Below are positions 44,465 through 54,105 of a DNA stretch of 64,000 nt, piece by piece. The DNA lies in the NCBI RefSeq assembly GCF_017916325.1, contig NC_090141.1:140001-204000 (forward strand). Reading direction: 5' to 3'. Position numbers and translations under genes: made by a program. The notes below the pieces were generated by a model that was not told the origin of the DNA, ran no database searches, and worked only from the letters and a program-made list of their open reading frames with translations. How positions within the stretch are numbered: the stretch's first letter is position 1; each line of letters opens with the position of its first letter. This DNA is from Leishmania martiniquensis (Eukaryota; Euglenozoa; Kinetoplastea; Trypanosomatida; Trypanosomatidae).

Positions 44465-47017
44465 ATGGACCATCGCAGTGCCGATTCCCATGACGCGGCA
44501 GGCGCCAGCGAAATGGCGGCGAACGGGGCCGCTGGTGCACCTGACACCACGGCTGCCGCGCAACCGCTGAGCCCGGCAGCGGATGTGGCTACCCCAGCGC
44601 ACGAAGGGCTTTTGGACAGCGCAAACGAAGGGGACAGCAGCACTGGGTACGACGTGTGCGAGGTGCGGCCCAGATCTCCAGCCTTTCTGCCTCTTTCTGC
44701 TGCCCGGGCGGCGTCTTCGCGGCTGGGCGAACCGACAGGCGGGGCCTCAATGGCGCTACCGAGCGCGCCAGCGTTCGTGGAGGTGGAGGGGGTTGACGTG
44801 CGCACACCGCCTCACATCTATGCCACAAAGGTAGCCGAGAGTACAGGCAGTGCTGCCTCCCTGAAAGATGACTGCAAATCTGCTGCGCTGCGTATCTCGT
44901 CTGCGGAGGCGAGGGCAGACACCACTGCAGCAGCCGAAGTAGGTGACAGCGAGCAGCTGCATCAGCAGCAGGGCCATCAACCAGTGAACGGCACTGCATC
45001 CGGCCCGTGCGATGTGGCAGCGACTCCGGTGGCAGCGGTCGATTCGCAGGTGTGGGTGATCGACTTCGCGCCTCTGCGACCAATGCCGACGCGCAAGATG
45101 ACGAGGAAGGAGAGGGACACGATCAGGCAGTTGCGGCAGCGCGGTCAGACCGTCGGCACAGGTGCATCAACGGCCACGATGACCACGCTGGCAACCGGTG
45201 GCAGCCTTGGCGCAGACAGCGAGGGCAACGTTGTTGTAACTCACGGTGCCAGCACATCCGCAGCGTCGCTGTCGTCGGCGCTGCGGGTGATGTCGCTAGA
45301 CACCCTCGCCGTCGCTCGCGAGGAGTTGATCCCGACCAGCCTGACGACGACGCGGGCCGACCTCGAGGCGCGGCTGGTGCTGCGCTTACCACGCCTGCTG
45401 TGTGTGAACAAGCAGTACCCGCGGGGCTGTGGCATAGCCTCGCTGGCATCCGTCTACAACTACCTGTACAGCTGGCTGGGCGAGAGCGCTGTAGGGGCCA
45501 ACCGCGCACCGCACTCGCAGGAAGAGATCATGTCGATTCTCGGCTTTGAGCCGCCGTTTGGCGAAATAGCGTGGGGGCCGTTCACTGGCAACGCAACGCT
45601 GATCCGTTGGTTCCACGCGCTGAACCGGCACTTCGGCTTGCGCGGGCGTGCGTACATTTTGTACAAGGCTCATGGCAGCGGCAAGACGACGCACCTCTAC
45701 GCCGACAACGCCGAGGCGCTGACGGCCGTGAAGGCGGCGCTGCGCGACCCACACTGCGCCCTTATCTACCACTGCTACAATCACTACATGGTGCCGATCG
45801 GCTACCAGGACATCCCGCTGGCGCAGACGGACTTCCTGAAGCCGGCCGTGCCCGAGTCCAGCTGCGAGACAACCATTTTCGTCGGGGAGGTCAGTCGCGG
45901 CCGGCACGAGGCGCTGTATGCGCGCAAGTGGTCGCAGATCGTGAAGGATATCGAGTGCAAGTCGCCCTTTTTCTTCAACATTCGCCATCCCGAGCAGGGC
46001 GTGCAGCGGCGCGAGCCAAAGAAGAAGCTGACGAAAGGGGAGGCAGGCGAGGGCGCGGGCGGTGCTGCCCCGCATGCCACCACTGCCGCAGCGGCCGCCG
46101 CAAAGGCTGAGATGGGGGAGGTGGATGGGTGGAAGGGGCTGCAACAGGAGTGGGCGGGCCAAAAGCGGCAGGACGAGAGCTCGAGCGAAGCACACAGCGC
46201 GGCGGAGACCGTCCTGATTGCGCCACCGGCGGCCCATTCGCGCAGCTCGACTGCTGTGCTGCGCAACATCAACGATGAAGGTGTCGACGCCGATGAACTT
46301 GACGATGCTGCGCGCAGCAGCAGCAGCAGGGATACGATCGAGGTGGTCGACTTCGCCGCCGTCGCCACACCTTCACTGCCATCGTTGTCTAAGCCGCAGA
46401 AGCTGTCGAAGTCCTCTTCGTCCTCAGCAGTGCTCACCACGGTCGTTCCTGAGCCTGATTTCGCTGAGGCGCCCCAGGACGCCGCTGGCAACTTGTCCAT
46501 CACGACAGTACTGCAGCCTAGTGCCGTGGCGGCGGGAGATGGAGTGGCTGCGCAGCCTAGCGTAAACTGTGGGGCAGACACAGGCGCACCTCCTGCAGCT
46601 CAATCGGCACCACTGTCGCCTATCGAAGCGCCCGGAGCTCATTTTGCGGACAACGCTGTGACCTCAACGAGTGAAGCTGTCTGCTCAGTGCCCGCACCCT
46701 TACCTCCACCAGCGTCGCCCTCGTCGCGGCTGCCGCTGCCACACCAGCCGCGCCCCGGCACTGCTCACGGCGAGACGGTCAAGACAACGGAGGCGCCGCG
46801 CTCTACGCAGCGAGCGCCGTTGCCGCCGAGGCCGAAGAGGGAGCGGGGCAATTTGCACTGCATTATATGCTTCCGCAATGACGAGGTGGAGCCGCACCTG
46901 GAGCGGTATGAGGACACGCCGGTGCCGCTTCCCGACAAAGCCACAGCACCGTCATGTAGGTCGTTGTCCTCTGTCTCCCGTGGCGGCAGCTCGAGTAGTG
47001 ATGCGGACAACGTGTGA
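44465..47017 (+). CDS. BIVM-like protein (basic, Ig-like variable motif family), 850 aa
   Basis: Residues about 310-520 form a well-conserved globular block resembling vertebrate BIVM. It has PRLLCVNKQYPRGCGIASLA, the helix YNYLYSWLG, ILGFEPPFGEIAWGPFTGNA, LIRWFHALNRHFG, the CYNHYMVPIGY strand, and FVGEVSRGRHEALYARKWSQ, and ends with FFFNIRHPEQGVQRRE. BIVM is ubiquitous in animals but its molecular function is not established. Cys322 in RGCGIAS at a helix N-terminus and His440 in NHYMVPIGY are placed like the catalytic pair of papain-fold (C39-like) peptidases. That is my inference. Flanking regions (1-300, 530-800) are Ala/Ser-rich and probably disordered. A short ordered tail at about 793-825 has LHCIICFRNDEVEPHLERY. 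The start is the first in-frame ATG after the acceptor. Confidence 0.75.
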   Translation: MDHRSADSHDAAGASEMAANGAAGAPDTTAAAQPLSPAADVATPAHEGLLDSANEGDSSTGYDVCEVRPRSPAFLPLSAARAASSRLGEPTGGASMALPSAPAFVEVEGVDVRTPPHIYATKVAESTGSAASLKDDCKSAALRISSAEARADTTAAAEVGDSEQLHQQQGHQPVNGTASGPCDVAATPVAAVDSQVWVIDFAPLRPMPTRKMTRKERDTIRQLRQRGQTVGTGASTATMTTLATGGSLGADSEGNVVVTHGASTSAASLSSALRVMSLDTLAVAREELIPTSLTTTRADLEARLVLRLPRLLCVNKQYPRGCGIASLASVYNYLYSWLGESAVGANRAPHSQEEIMSILGFEPPFGEIAWGPFTGNATLIRWFHALNRHFGLRGRAYILYKAHGSGKTTHLYADNAEALTAVKAALRDPHCALIYHCYNHYMVPIGYQDIPLAQTDFLKPAVPESSCETTIFVGEVSRGRHEALYARKWSQIVKDIECKSPFFFNIRHPEQGVQRREPKKKLTKGEAGEGAGGAAPHATTAAAAAAKAEMGEVDGWKGLQQEWAGQKRQDESSSEAHSAAETVLIAPPAAHSRSSTAVLRNINDEGVDADELDDAARSSSSRDTIEVVDFAAVATPSLPSLSKPQKLSKSSSSSAVLTTVVPEPDFAEAPQDAAGNLSITTVLQPSAVAAGDGVAAQPSVNCGADTGAPPAAQSAPLSPIEAPGAHFADNAVTSTSEAVCSVPAPLPPPASPSSRLPLPHQPRPGTAHGETVKTTEAPRSTQRAPLPPRPKRERGNLHCIICFRNDEVEPHLERYEDTPVPLPDKATAPSCRSLSSVSRGGSSSSDADNV

Positions 47018-47972
47018 CCGTGCCCCCCCCCCCCCACGTCGCTGCGTGTCATGTGCAGGGCTGCCACCCGCCACTGGGGCGAGGGTGGGCACGAGTGAGT
47101 GCGCGGCTGGAGGGGGGTATCGCTTCTGCTCCTTCGCGGAGTTCTGCCCTCAGTCGTCAGAGTCCATTGGGAAAGCAGAAAAAAAAATACAAAAAGTGCC
47201 GTCGAGCGCCGCTTTTTTTGTGTGTTTTTTTTTCGTATTTTGGTGCGGCCGATCGCACTGACACGCGGCCACCTCCGGTCGTTTGAACGATGCGCCGATG
47301 TCTGTCTCTCTCTGTGCGCGTGTGCTCTTTCGGCGACAGTGCAGCACCCCTCCCCCCTTCTCCGGACCGTGCGTCTGGTGGACACGATGGCTGCAGCGCG
47401 CCTTTCGCCTTTGACTTGTACGCCCTCCCTCTCCTCTCTTCCGTCGTATTGTACACCTCTCCGCCGCCCACCTCCTCCTCCTTACCTGTGCACAATCATC
47501 TTTCGCTTTCGCTGCCGCCACTTCAACTCCACCACACGGGTACGCCTCCCTACCGCTTTCTGTGCATCGCAGTAGAGCGGAGTGCATGCACGCTCGCACG
47601 CGCTAGGCGACAGAAGCGTGCGATCAACCGCTAATCTTTCCACCGCTTCTTTTACAGCTTCTCTCTCTCTTTGCTGCCGTTGCATTGCGCCCTTTACACA
47701 TCGCACGGAACTCCCAGCCAGCCGCCACTGCTGCGCTTCGCGTGCGTGTGCCACCCTGAGCGTGGCGGCGGTGTTGGCTGCATTGGGATTGCAATACACT
47801 CCAGTGGGCAGCCATCGTCCGCCGACGCCCATTGAAGAGGGGAGGCACAGCTGTGCTCGGTAGTGCGCCTCTCGGTGCTCCTCCGCCTCCTCTCGCCCGC
47901 CTCGCCGATTCGAAGATAATTCTGTCGGCCATAGACACCTGCGTGTGAGGGCACCCCTCCCTCCCACCCCGC

Positions 47973-48005
<33 letters not shown>

Positions 48006-48029
48006 CCGTGACATAGTAGGGGCTCCGTG
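47018..48029. other. Intergenic region between BIVM-like and EXO84-like genes
   Basis: Non-coding spacer with a C12 run near 47023-47036, an A/T-rich patch at 47180-47240, pyrimidine tracts near 47340-47360, 47430-47520 and 47640-47690, and a (CA)n run at 47973-48000. The AG at 48004-48005 after the CA run, or one after the tract near 47658, could be the acceptor. Confidence 0.55.
47973..48000. repeat. (CA)n microsatellite near a start codon
   Basis: A pure CA run of 28 bp lies between a C-rich tract and a CAG site, ending 29 nt before the ATG at 48030. Confidence 0.9.
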
Positions 48030-51000
48030 ATGGACGCCAGCCGTCGCCGCGAGGTGCGCAATGCACGCCGACTGCGGCGTCACCAGCGCGGTATCGCCGG
48101 TGGCACCGACGCCCGCGAGGTGCGCTCCAGCTCCGCCGCTGGCAGCGGCGGCTCTGCGACGCTCCCACGCGGCACTGCCCCAGCCGCGATGATGGGTGCC
48201 GGTGTGGCGGCATCTGAGACTGGCAGGCGTCGCAGCACGGTCGTCACGGCCCGCGACGAGGCGCAGCGCCTCTCCGAGCGTATGCAGCAGCAGCGGCAAG
48301 TAAAGAGTCGCGCGGATCAGATGCTGTCACAACGTGAGACGCTCATCCGAGAGCGGTACGCGCCAAACGCGATTGCCGCCGCGGCCGACGGGTTGTCGCC
48401 GCCGCAGCAGCGGCCCTCAGCCTACGCGTTTGACAAGGATGACTTGCTGGCCAACCTCATCGGCGACAACAAGGCGAACTTCCGCAAGCTGGACCACGAC
48501 CTGACGGAGGACCACACGATCGCGACACATCGGCTGCACACTTCCGTCTTTACACATGCGGACAACTTCCTCCTACTATTCCGGGACGTCGACCGGGCCA
48601 GCGACCTTGTTGAAGCTCTCAAGGCGAACGTGCAGGGCACGAAGGCCGCGATCTCCACGATCAGCAAGTACTCCTCGGCCAACATTGTGACTGGCGAGGG
48701 GGGATCTCCAACTGGCAAGCTACCCGGCACGGCCACCGCCGATGTGCGTGGCGGCGGTACCAGAAGTGGTGGCGTGTTCAGCGCAGCGCTTAGCGGGACA
48801 ACTGGCGATGGCGATCTGCGACGCCTTGCACGGCCGAGCCTCGTATCTCGCCGCACCACGCAGCGCTACGCATCAGGCGGCAGGGCGGATATGACGTGGC
48901 TCAGCGACGGCGATGCTGATTTCGGCTGGGGCGCTGGGGGCTCCGCGAGTACCGGCCCATCGGCCGCCTCCAAGTCCAGCCGCGCCGCAACCTGGGCCTC
49001 AGCAGCACATCACAGCGGGGTGGTGGGCGAGAAGGGGGCGGCAACCCGCGGTGGCGCGGATGCCTTGACCGCGAACACTGGCGCCTCGCGCCCGACGACG
49101 CGCGGGCTGAACGTCTCCTCGGTGCGGCAGTGGCGATACACAATCGGCATGGGCGCCAACCTCGCTGCTAGGGGTCGCGCCAGTGGCCGCGAGGCGGCGG
49201 AGAGCAGACCGGCGGCGCCAGGACGGCGTTTGCGGGGCGGGGCTGGGGTGACGGACAATGCCCACGCGTCCGGAGAGCCCACCACCAACGCTGCCAGGTC
49301 GGAGAAGGAGTTTATGGACATCGCCGCCTTCGTGGACATCCTGCGAGAGGAGGTGAACCAGCTTCTCGCGGAGGGGCGCCACGTCGACGCGGCGGAGCTG
49401 CTGTATCGACTTGCTGACGAGGCGACGGCGAAGGGGTGCGTGCCGCTCTTACTGGACCTTGAGGCGGCCCTCGTCGGCAGCGTTATCACGAGCGTTGTCA
49501 AGATCCCGGTCACGCCCATGTACGTTGAGAGCCTGCACGTGCCGCTGATTCAGCTGCTCCTCCGCTTCGGCCGCTCCCGGAGCGCGGCTGCCGTGTATTT
49601 GACGATGCATACGTCGTGGCTGCACACTGAGGTACAGAGGCTGCAGTCGCGCGTAAATCCGAAGTATGCCAGCCTCATTGCTGTAGACTTCCTTGTGCGA
49701 GCGACGCAGGCAACGGTGCGGCGGCAACACACCCTTGGTCTCTCCCTCGCAGCGGCGCGTCCGTTCATGGAGGACGGGAGCGGCGTCTCCGCCGGGGCAC
49801 CGGCGACGGGCAAGGCGGACGGAAAGCAGTCCGCTACTGGAGCCAAGAGTGCCTCCGGCAGGGATGGTAGCGGCGTAGCCGCGGCGCTGAAGTCTGCGTC
49901 TCCAAGCGCAGTGGCGCCCGCCTCGCCAGGGTCCTTGATCCCGCCGAACTCGGCCGCGCTGCTGTGGGTGCGCCGCAACGTGGAGCGCTTCGCATGCGAC
50001 GTCCTGGCGACGCACCTGCTGAGCTTCAGCACCGGCACCGACGGCGGTGACCCGACTCGCATCCGCCAGGCCGCGCAAATGGTTGCGCAAACGTCACGTG
50101 TAATGCAGATGCTCAGCACCGACGGCTTCGCGGGCTGCGACACCCTAATCATGCGGCAACTGACGCCAAGTCTGGTCATCCTGGAGGACGACTTCACGCG
50201 GCTGACGGGGGAGCGGGTGGAACACGGCGGGCGGGCGATGGTCGAGCAGATGATCATGGGCAGCCTCGCCTTCTACGAGGCAAGCCTAGCGAACGCCGCA
50301 GCCACCACGACGGCTGCCACCACTGTCACCGACGCGAAGGCGGCGGCTCAAAAGGGATCGTCGGTGACGGCGGCGCCATCATCAACGCCGATGCCGGCGC
50401 AACCAGCGCCGCGACGTACCGCGCCTCCGTACCACCCCTCCCGCTGTGATGACGTGGCCCGCAAGGCGCGAGTGTGCTGCCAAGAGCTGGTGCAGCTGAT
50501 TCGCTCTCTCCCGCTCTCCAGCCACTCGCTGCTGATCCAGCTCCTGCTGGCACCTGCCTCGGCCTCAGTATTCAACACCGCGACCTCCACAGGCGGCGCT
50601 GCACAGGGCCTGTCGTCTTCGCAGCCTGGCACGTCGGCACGACGCTGCGGGTCCGCCTCCGCCGCAACTGGCAGCGTAGTTGCCCACCGCACGGGTGGGG
50701 ACCGTGGCGCGACGGCGCTGCCCGGCGAGTCTGGCGCGTCGTCCGCGGTGCCACCCGCCGCCTCCCTCACCACCTTTGCGTCCTTCAAAGCCCCGCCGCC
50801 CCTGTCAGCGGAGCGCTTTCGGTTTCTGCGATACGCGAGCGGCTGCTCCAACACGCATGTGCGCCTGGTGCGGTCCTTGTGCGGCTACGTGGCTGCGCTG
50901 ATGGGGACGGAGCAGCTGCCGGCCGAGGTCATAGTGTCTACGGCCGGACAGGAGCAGGAGGGCACCAACTCAGCCGCTGCCATGGCGCTGCGGGCGCAGC

Positions 51001-53264
51001 AGGCGGAGTGCGTTTCGTACCTGCTCACGAGCGCGGTGGTGACGGAGTCTGTCGATGTGGTGCTCTGCAACTTGCTCTCGCGCATGATGGTGGTGCTTCT
51101 CCGCCAACGCAACGCGCTCGTTCGGTTCCTGTCGTCTGAGGCGTTCCTGACGAACCACCGCCGTGTCTTTCCATCGACGGCCGCGGAGTCCGGTGTCGCA
51201 GATGCGCCGTTCTTCTCCGACCCCGCCACGTCACCGGCGTGGGTGCTCGATAGCACGCTGTGCCTGCTCTCCGACGTACTCGGACTCGGTGCGTGGGTGT
51301 CGTACCTCACCAGAGGTGGGGCAATGGCGCACATGTTGGCTGACGAGCACTTTGGCTTCCGCACGCAGCACTTGGAGCGTGTGCAACGAGAGGTGCCGCG
51401 GCTTGTGCAGGGGTGGATGTGTGCGGCGCTGCTGCTGAGCGCTGATGTGACTCGCGCCAATGCCGTGCTCGCCCCCTCGAAGACGCCGGCGAAGGCGGCG
51501 GCGCCGTTCATGGCGTCCGGGCAAGACTTCTCAGCGACCACGACGCTCCTGGCACCGCAGCAGACCGTCTTGTTCGGTGCACAGGTGCCAGACCGCAGCG
51601 ATGGCCGGTCGCCGGCACCGTGGCCGAAGAGAAACGCCTCATGTGCTGCGGTTTTCGCCAGCATTGCGTCGTCGGCAGGTGCGACGAAGACGGCCCGCAA
51701 GATGGGCAGAGACACGCCTTCCGTGCTGTTTTCTATTCCCATTACGTCTCCCGCAGCCACATCGCCCTCTGAGGCTGCAGCGGGCAAGAAGGACGCCGTC
51801 GCTGCCCCGTTCGCCGCTGGTGCCGGCGTACGGGAGGAGCGGTTCCTAAAGCTGATCATGATGCTGCTTGACCGCAAGTACTCCACCCCTGCTGGGTACA
51901 CGGTGCACCGCTACGTTGTCGACTCGGCCAACGCGTCGGCCGACGGGGGCGCGAGCACCGGGCTCAGCGGCGTGTGGGCGATTCGCAGTAAGCTGAGCAG
52001 CTACCCTGAGTTCCCGGTCGGCGATATGCGCGAGCACCGCAGCGACGAGGCGTTTCTGCTTCACTGGTGCGTGCAGATCTCCCTGCACCTGCTCACCCTC
52101 TTTCAGGAGCGTCTCCTCACACCGAGTTATGTGATGAACCGGCGCGCGGCAGAGGTGCACGGCGGCGTCACGTGCTTTCTGGATGCTGGACTGCCGTTTC
52201 CTTTGAAGGGCTGCATCACGCCGCAGGAGAACACCGCGCTTGCCGGGTGGTGCGCTGGCGGCGGTAACTACGTGACGGCTGTGGCGCTCTTGCAGTTTTT
52301 GGTGATGCGGGTGCTGCGTGACGGCCTCTGTCGTGCCGACACGTGGTCGGCTGTGTATGGCTGCCCCTTAGCGCAGTGGCGCAGCGACGAGGCCGTGCTG
52401 CGGCAACAGCTCTTCTTCTTCGCGCTTTTCGCACACCTGTGGGCGCCCCTGTTCACTGGCGGTCGTGCGTCGCGAGCGCGGCCAGCCGGAGCGGGCCGAA
52501 CCCCCGCCACCGGTGTACCCTTGACGAAGGATGTGGCGCCGATCAGCTCATATTTGGTGGACGGCCTCCCCTCGCTCGCGGTGCTGGAGTGGATGACCTG
52601 CGGCGGGGTGCTCAACCCCTCGGCGAATGCGGATACCGTCGCCTCGGCGATGGCGTCCGCCGCGCTCACCGCCATACCGGCCAACCTCACCGCGTTGGAT
52701 GTGCTGTTTACCACTGAGGGCACCATCCACATGGCATCGGGAGGCTGTGAAGGCACGGGCGCTGACGCTGCGGGCGCCACTCGCGCTTCAGCTGGCGGCG
52801 GCGCGGCGTCATGGAGGGCCAAGGCGGCCGGCGCCGATACCGCGGCGCCGCCGGCAACGAGAGCGGCCTCGGCTGCTTCCTCAGCAACGTCCACCAACGC
52901 AATGCTGGCGAAGCGCCAGCTCTTCGGCGTCGGCGCCTCCTACATCCCAGATGGCCCGCTGCGGGTGCTTCGACACTATTTCGAGGAGCAGCTAGGCGAA
53001 AGGCGCGCCATTCCCGCCATCACATCGGACGCCATGCGGACCCGCGTTGAGCGAGCCATGACGGAGGTAAACCTGCTTGACTTTGTCGGCACGTCGCTCG
53101 GCGTGGACGACGACGAGGAGAGCGACGATGACGCCAGCTCATCGGCTGCGACCGACTCCTCCGCAGGCGCCGGTTTGGGGGGTCGCAAGTCGACGTCACC
53201 GCAGAGGGTGACCTTGCAGAACTTGCGCGACTTGATTGCCGTGTACACCGTGCCGCTTTCTTAA
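48030..53264 (+). CDS. Large protein resembling exocyst subunit EXO84, 1744 aa
   Basis: Residues about 131-217 form a helical N-terminal block (FDKDDLLANLIGDNKANFRK, then a heptad-rich helix to LVEALKANVQGTKAAISTIS). It resembles the start of Vps51/Exo84-type tethering subunits. A second block at about 426-564 has EVNQLLAEGRHVDAAELLYR and VPLIQLLLRFGRSRSAAAVY, then an SWLHTEVQRLQSRV segment, which follows the C-terminal helical pattern of Exo84. Downstream lie further helical regions (about 640-760, 830-875, 920-1150, 1270-1520, 1630-1744) separated by Ala/Ser/Thr-rich linkers. Exocyst tethers secretory vesicles to the plasma membrane, in trypanosomatids near the flagellar pocket. A PH domain, usual in animal Exo84, is not recognised, and the length is far above the family norm. 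The kinetoplastid-specific Exo99 is an alternative. The first ATG is at 48030. Confidence 0.55.
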   Translation: MDASRRREVRNARRLRRHQRGIAGGTDAREVRSSSAAGSGGSATLPRGTAPAAMMGAGVAASETGRRRSTVVTARDEAQRLSERMQQQRQVKSRADQMLSQRETLIRERYAPNAIAAAADGLSPPQQRPSAYAFDKDDLLANLIGDNKANFRKLDHDLTEDHTIATHRLHTSVFTHADNFLLLFRDVDRASDLVEALKANVQGTKAAISTISKYSSANIVTGEGGSPTGKLPGTATADVRGGGTRSGGVFSAALSGTTGDGDLRRLARPSLVSRRTTQRYASGGRADMTWLSDGDADFGWGAGGSASTGPSAASKSSRAATWASAAHHSGVVGEKGAATRGGADALTANTGASRPTTRGLNVSSVRQWRYTIGMGANLAARGRASGREAAESRPAAPGRRLRGGAGVTDNAHASGEPTTNAARSEKEFMDIAAFVDILREEVNQLLAEGRHVDAAELLYRLADEATAKGCVPLLLDLEAALVGSVITSVVKIPVTPMYVESLHVPLIQLLLRFGRSRSAAAVYLTMHTSWLHTEVQRLQSRVNPKYASLIAVDFLVRATQATVRRQHTLGLSLAAARPFMEDGSGVSAGAPATGKADGKQSATGAKSASGRDGSGVAAALKSASPSAVAPASPGSLIPPNSAALLWVRRNVERFACDVLATHLLSFSTGTDGGDPTRIRQAAQMVAQTSRVMQMLSTDGFAGCDTLIMRQLTPSLVILEDDFTRLTGERVEHGGRAMVEQMIMGSLAFYEASLANAAATTTAATTVTDAKAAAQKGSSVTAAPSSTPMPAQPAPRRTAPPYHPSRCDDVARKARVCCQELVQLIRSLPLSSHSLLIQLLLAPASASVFNTATSTGGAAQGLSSSQPGTSARRCGSASAATGSVVAHRTGGDRGATALPGESGASSAVPPAASLTTFASFKAPPPLSAERFRFLRYASGCSNTHVRLVRSLCGYVAALMGTEQLPAEVIVSTAGQEQEGTNSAAAMALRAQQAECVSYLLTSAVVTESVDVVLCNLLSRMMVVLLRQRNALVRFLSSEAFLTNHRRVFPSTAAESGVADAPFFSDPATSPAWVLDSTLCLLSDVLGLGAWVSYLTRGGAMAHMLADEHFGFRTQHLERVQREVPRLVQGWMCAALLLSADVTRANAVLAPSKTPAKAAAPFMASGQDFSATTTLLAPQQTVLFGAQVPDRSDGRSPAPWPKRNASCAAVFASIASSAGATKTARKMGRDTPSVLFSIPITSPAATSPSEAAAGKKDAVAAPFAAGAGVREERFLKLIMMLLDRKYSTPAGYTVHRYVVDSANASADGGASTGLSGVWAIRSKLSSYPEFPVGDMREHRSDEAFLLHWCVQISLHLLTLFQERLLTPSYVMNRRAAEVHGGVTCFLDAGLPFPLKGCITPQENTALAGWCAGGGNYVTAVALLQFLVMRVLRDGLCRADTWSAVYGCPLAQWRSDEAVLRQQLFFFALFAHLWAPLFTGGRASRARPAGAGRTPATGVPLTKDVAPISSYLVDGLPSLAVLEWMTCGGVLNPSANADTVASAMASAALTAIPANLTALDVLFTTEGTIHMASGGCEGTGADAAGATRASAGGGAASWRAKAAGADTAAPPATRAASAASSATSTNAMLAKRQLFGVGASYIPDGPLRVLRHYFEEQLGERRAIPAITSDAMRTRVERAMTEVNLLDFVGTSLGVDDDEESDDDASSSAATDSSAGAGLGGRKSTSPQRVTLQNLRDLIAVYTVPLS

Positions 53265-54105
53265 CTCTGCAGCGGTGATGGATGCGTTTCCGAAGTCCGT
53301 GTGGCTGTGCGTAACCCACGGTGACGGCAGCTTTATGTAACCATTTGTGCCAGGGCTGTTCCTCTTGTGCTTTAACGCCTCGTTTCTGCCGAATGCACCA
53401 ACTGAAGCGCTTTTTTTTCGCCGCATGCGGGGGCCTGGCGGGTGCGCCGCCGCCCTCTCGGCAGGGGTGCGCGCCTCCTTGGGGCTGCTCGTGGGTGCGT
53501 GTGGGTGGCGGGCGTTCTAGGCCGTCTGCTGTGGGCAAGCGTTGCCGTCGCTGCTCTTTGCTCTCCACTCTCTCTTGGGTCTTGCCACCGTTTCGCGTGC
53601 GTTCCCCCTTCCCCCGCGCCCTGGGGGGGCGGAGGGGCCTGCCTTCCCTACCCCGAGGAGGCGCCCTGCCCCCCCCCCCCAGGGCGCGGGGGGAGGGGGG
53701 GGGCGAAGCCACACCGAGGCCCCCGCCGACAGCGAACGCGACCAGGACGCGCATTTTTCCGCGGGCGTGATGTCCAGACGCGGTGACGGGTATCTTTTGC
53801 AGTGGCTTGGGGAATGTGTGGCTGATGATCAGCTCGCTGGGCTTTTTAAATGCTTCGGTGTTTAGACAATTCTCAGCATTTTCGCTTCTCCTACTCTCAC
53901 CACTGCCGGCCGTCGGCCGTGTGCTCCGCTGCGAAATGCCTTTTTTCTTATCTAGTTTACACGCTGTGCTCTTCTTGCCCTCCCACCTCCTTCCTGATTC
54001 TCTTTACCTCTTTCTCTCCGCCCCAGCCGTCAACTCCAGTACTCTTGCTTGGTCTTTTACACTCGAGGTGCCATTCACTCCGCTTCAAGAAAAAGAGCAA
54101 AAAGA
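53265..54105. other. Intergenic region between EXO84-like and dUTPase genes
   Basis: Non-coding spacer. It contains an inverted repeat with extreme G and C runs at 53604-53699 and then a sharp change to T-rich sequence from about 53860. A strong pyrimidine tract (53970-54024) ends in CAG, with AG at 54025-54026, the likely acceptor for dUTPase, leaving an 80-nt leader that turns A-rich just before the ATG. Confidence 0.6.
53604..53699. repeat. Inverted repeat with G/C homopolymer runs
   Basis: Arms 53604-53629 and 53674-53699 pair at 25 of 26 positions; the single exception is a T-G pair. The loop is 44 nt. The right half contains a C12 run, then G-runs that could form a quadruplex on the + strand. 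Confidence 0.9.

Noticed and set aside
49550..51901. Long - strand open frames (up to 338 codons) opposite the EXO84-like gene
   Set aside because: Ala/Ser/Arg-rich shadow translations of a + strand coding sequence; no acceptor context or domain.
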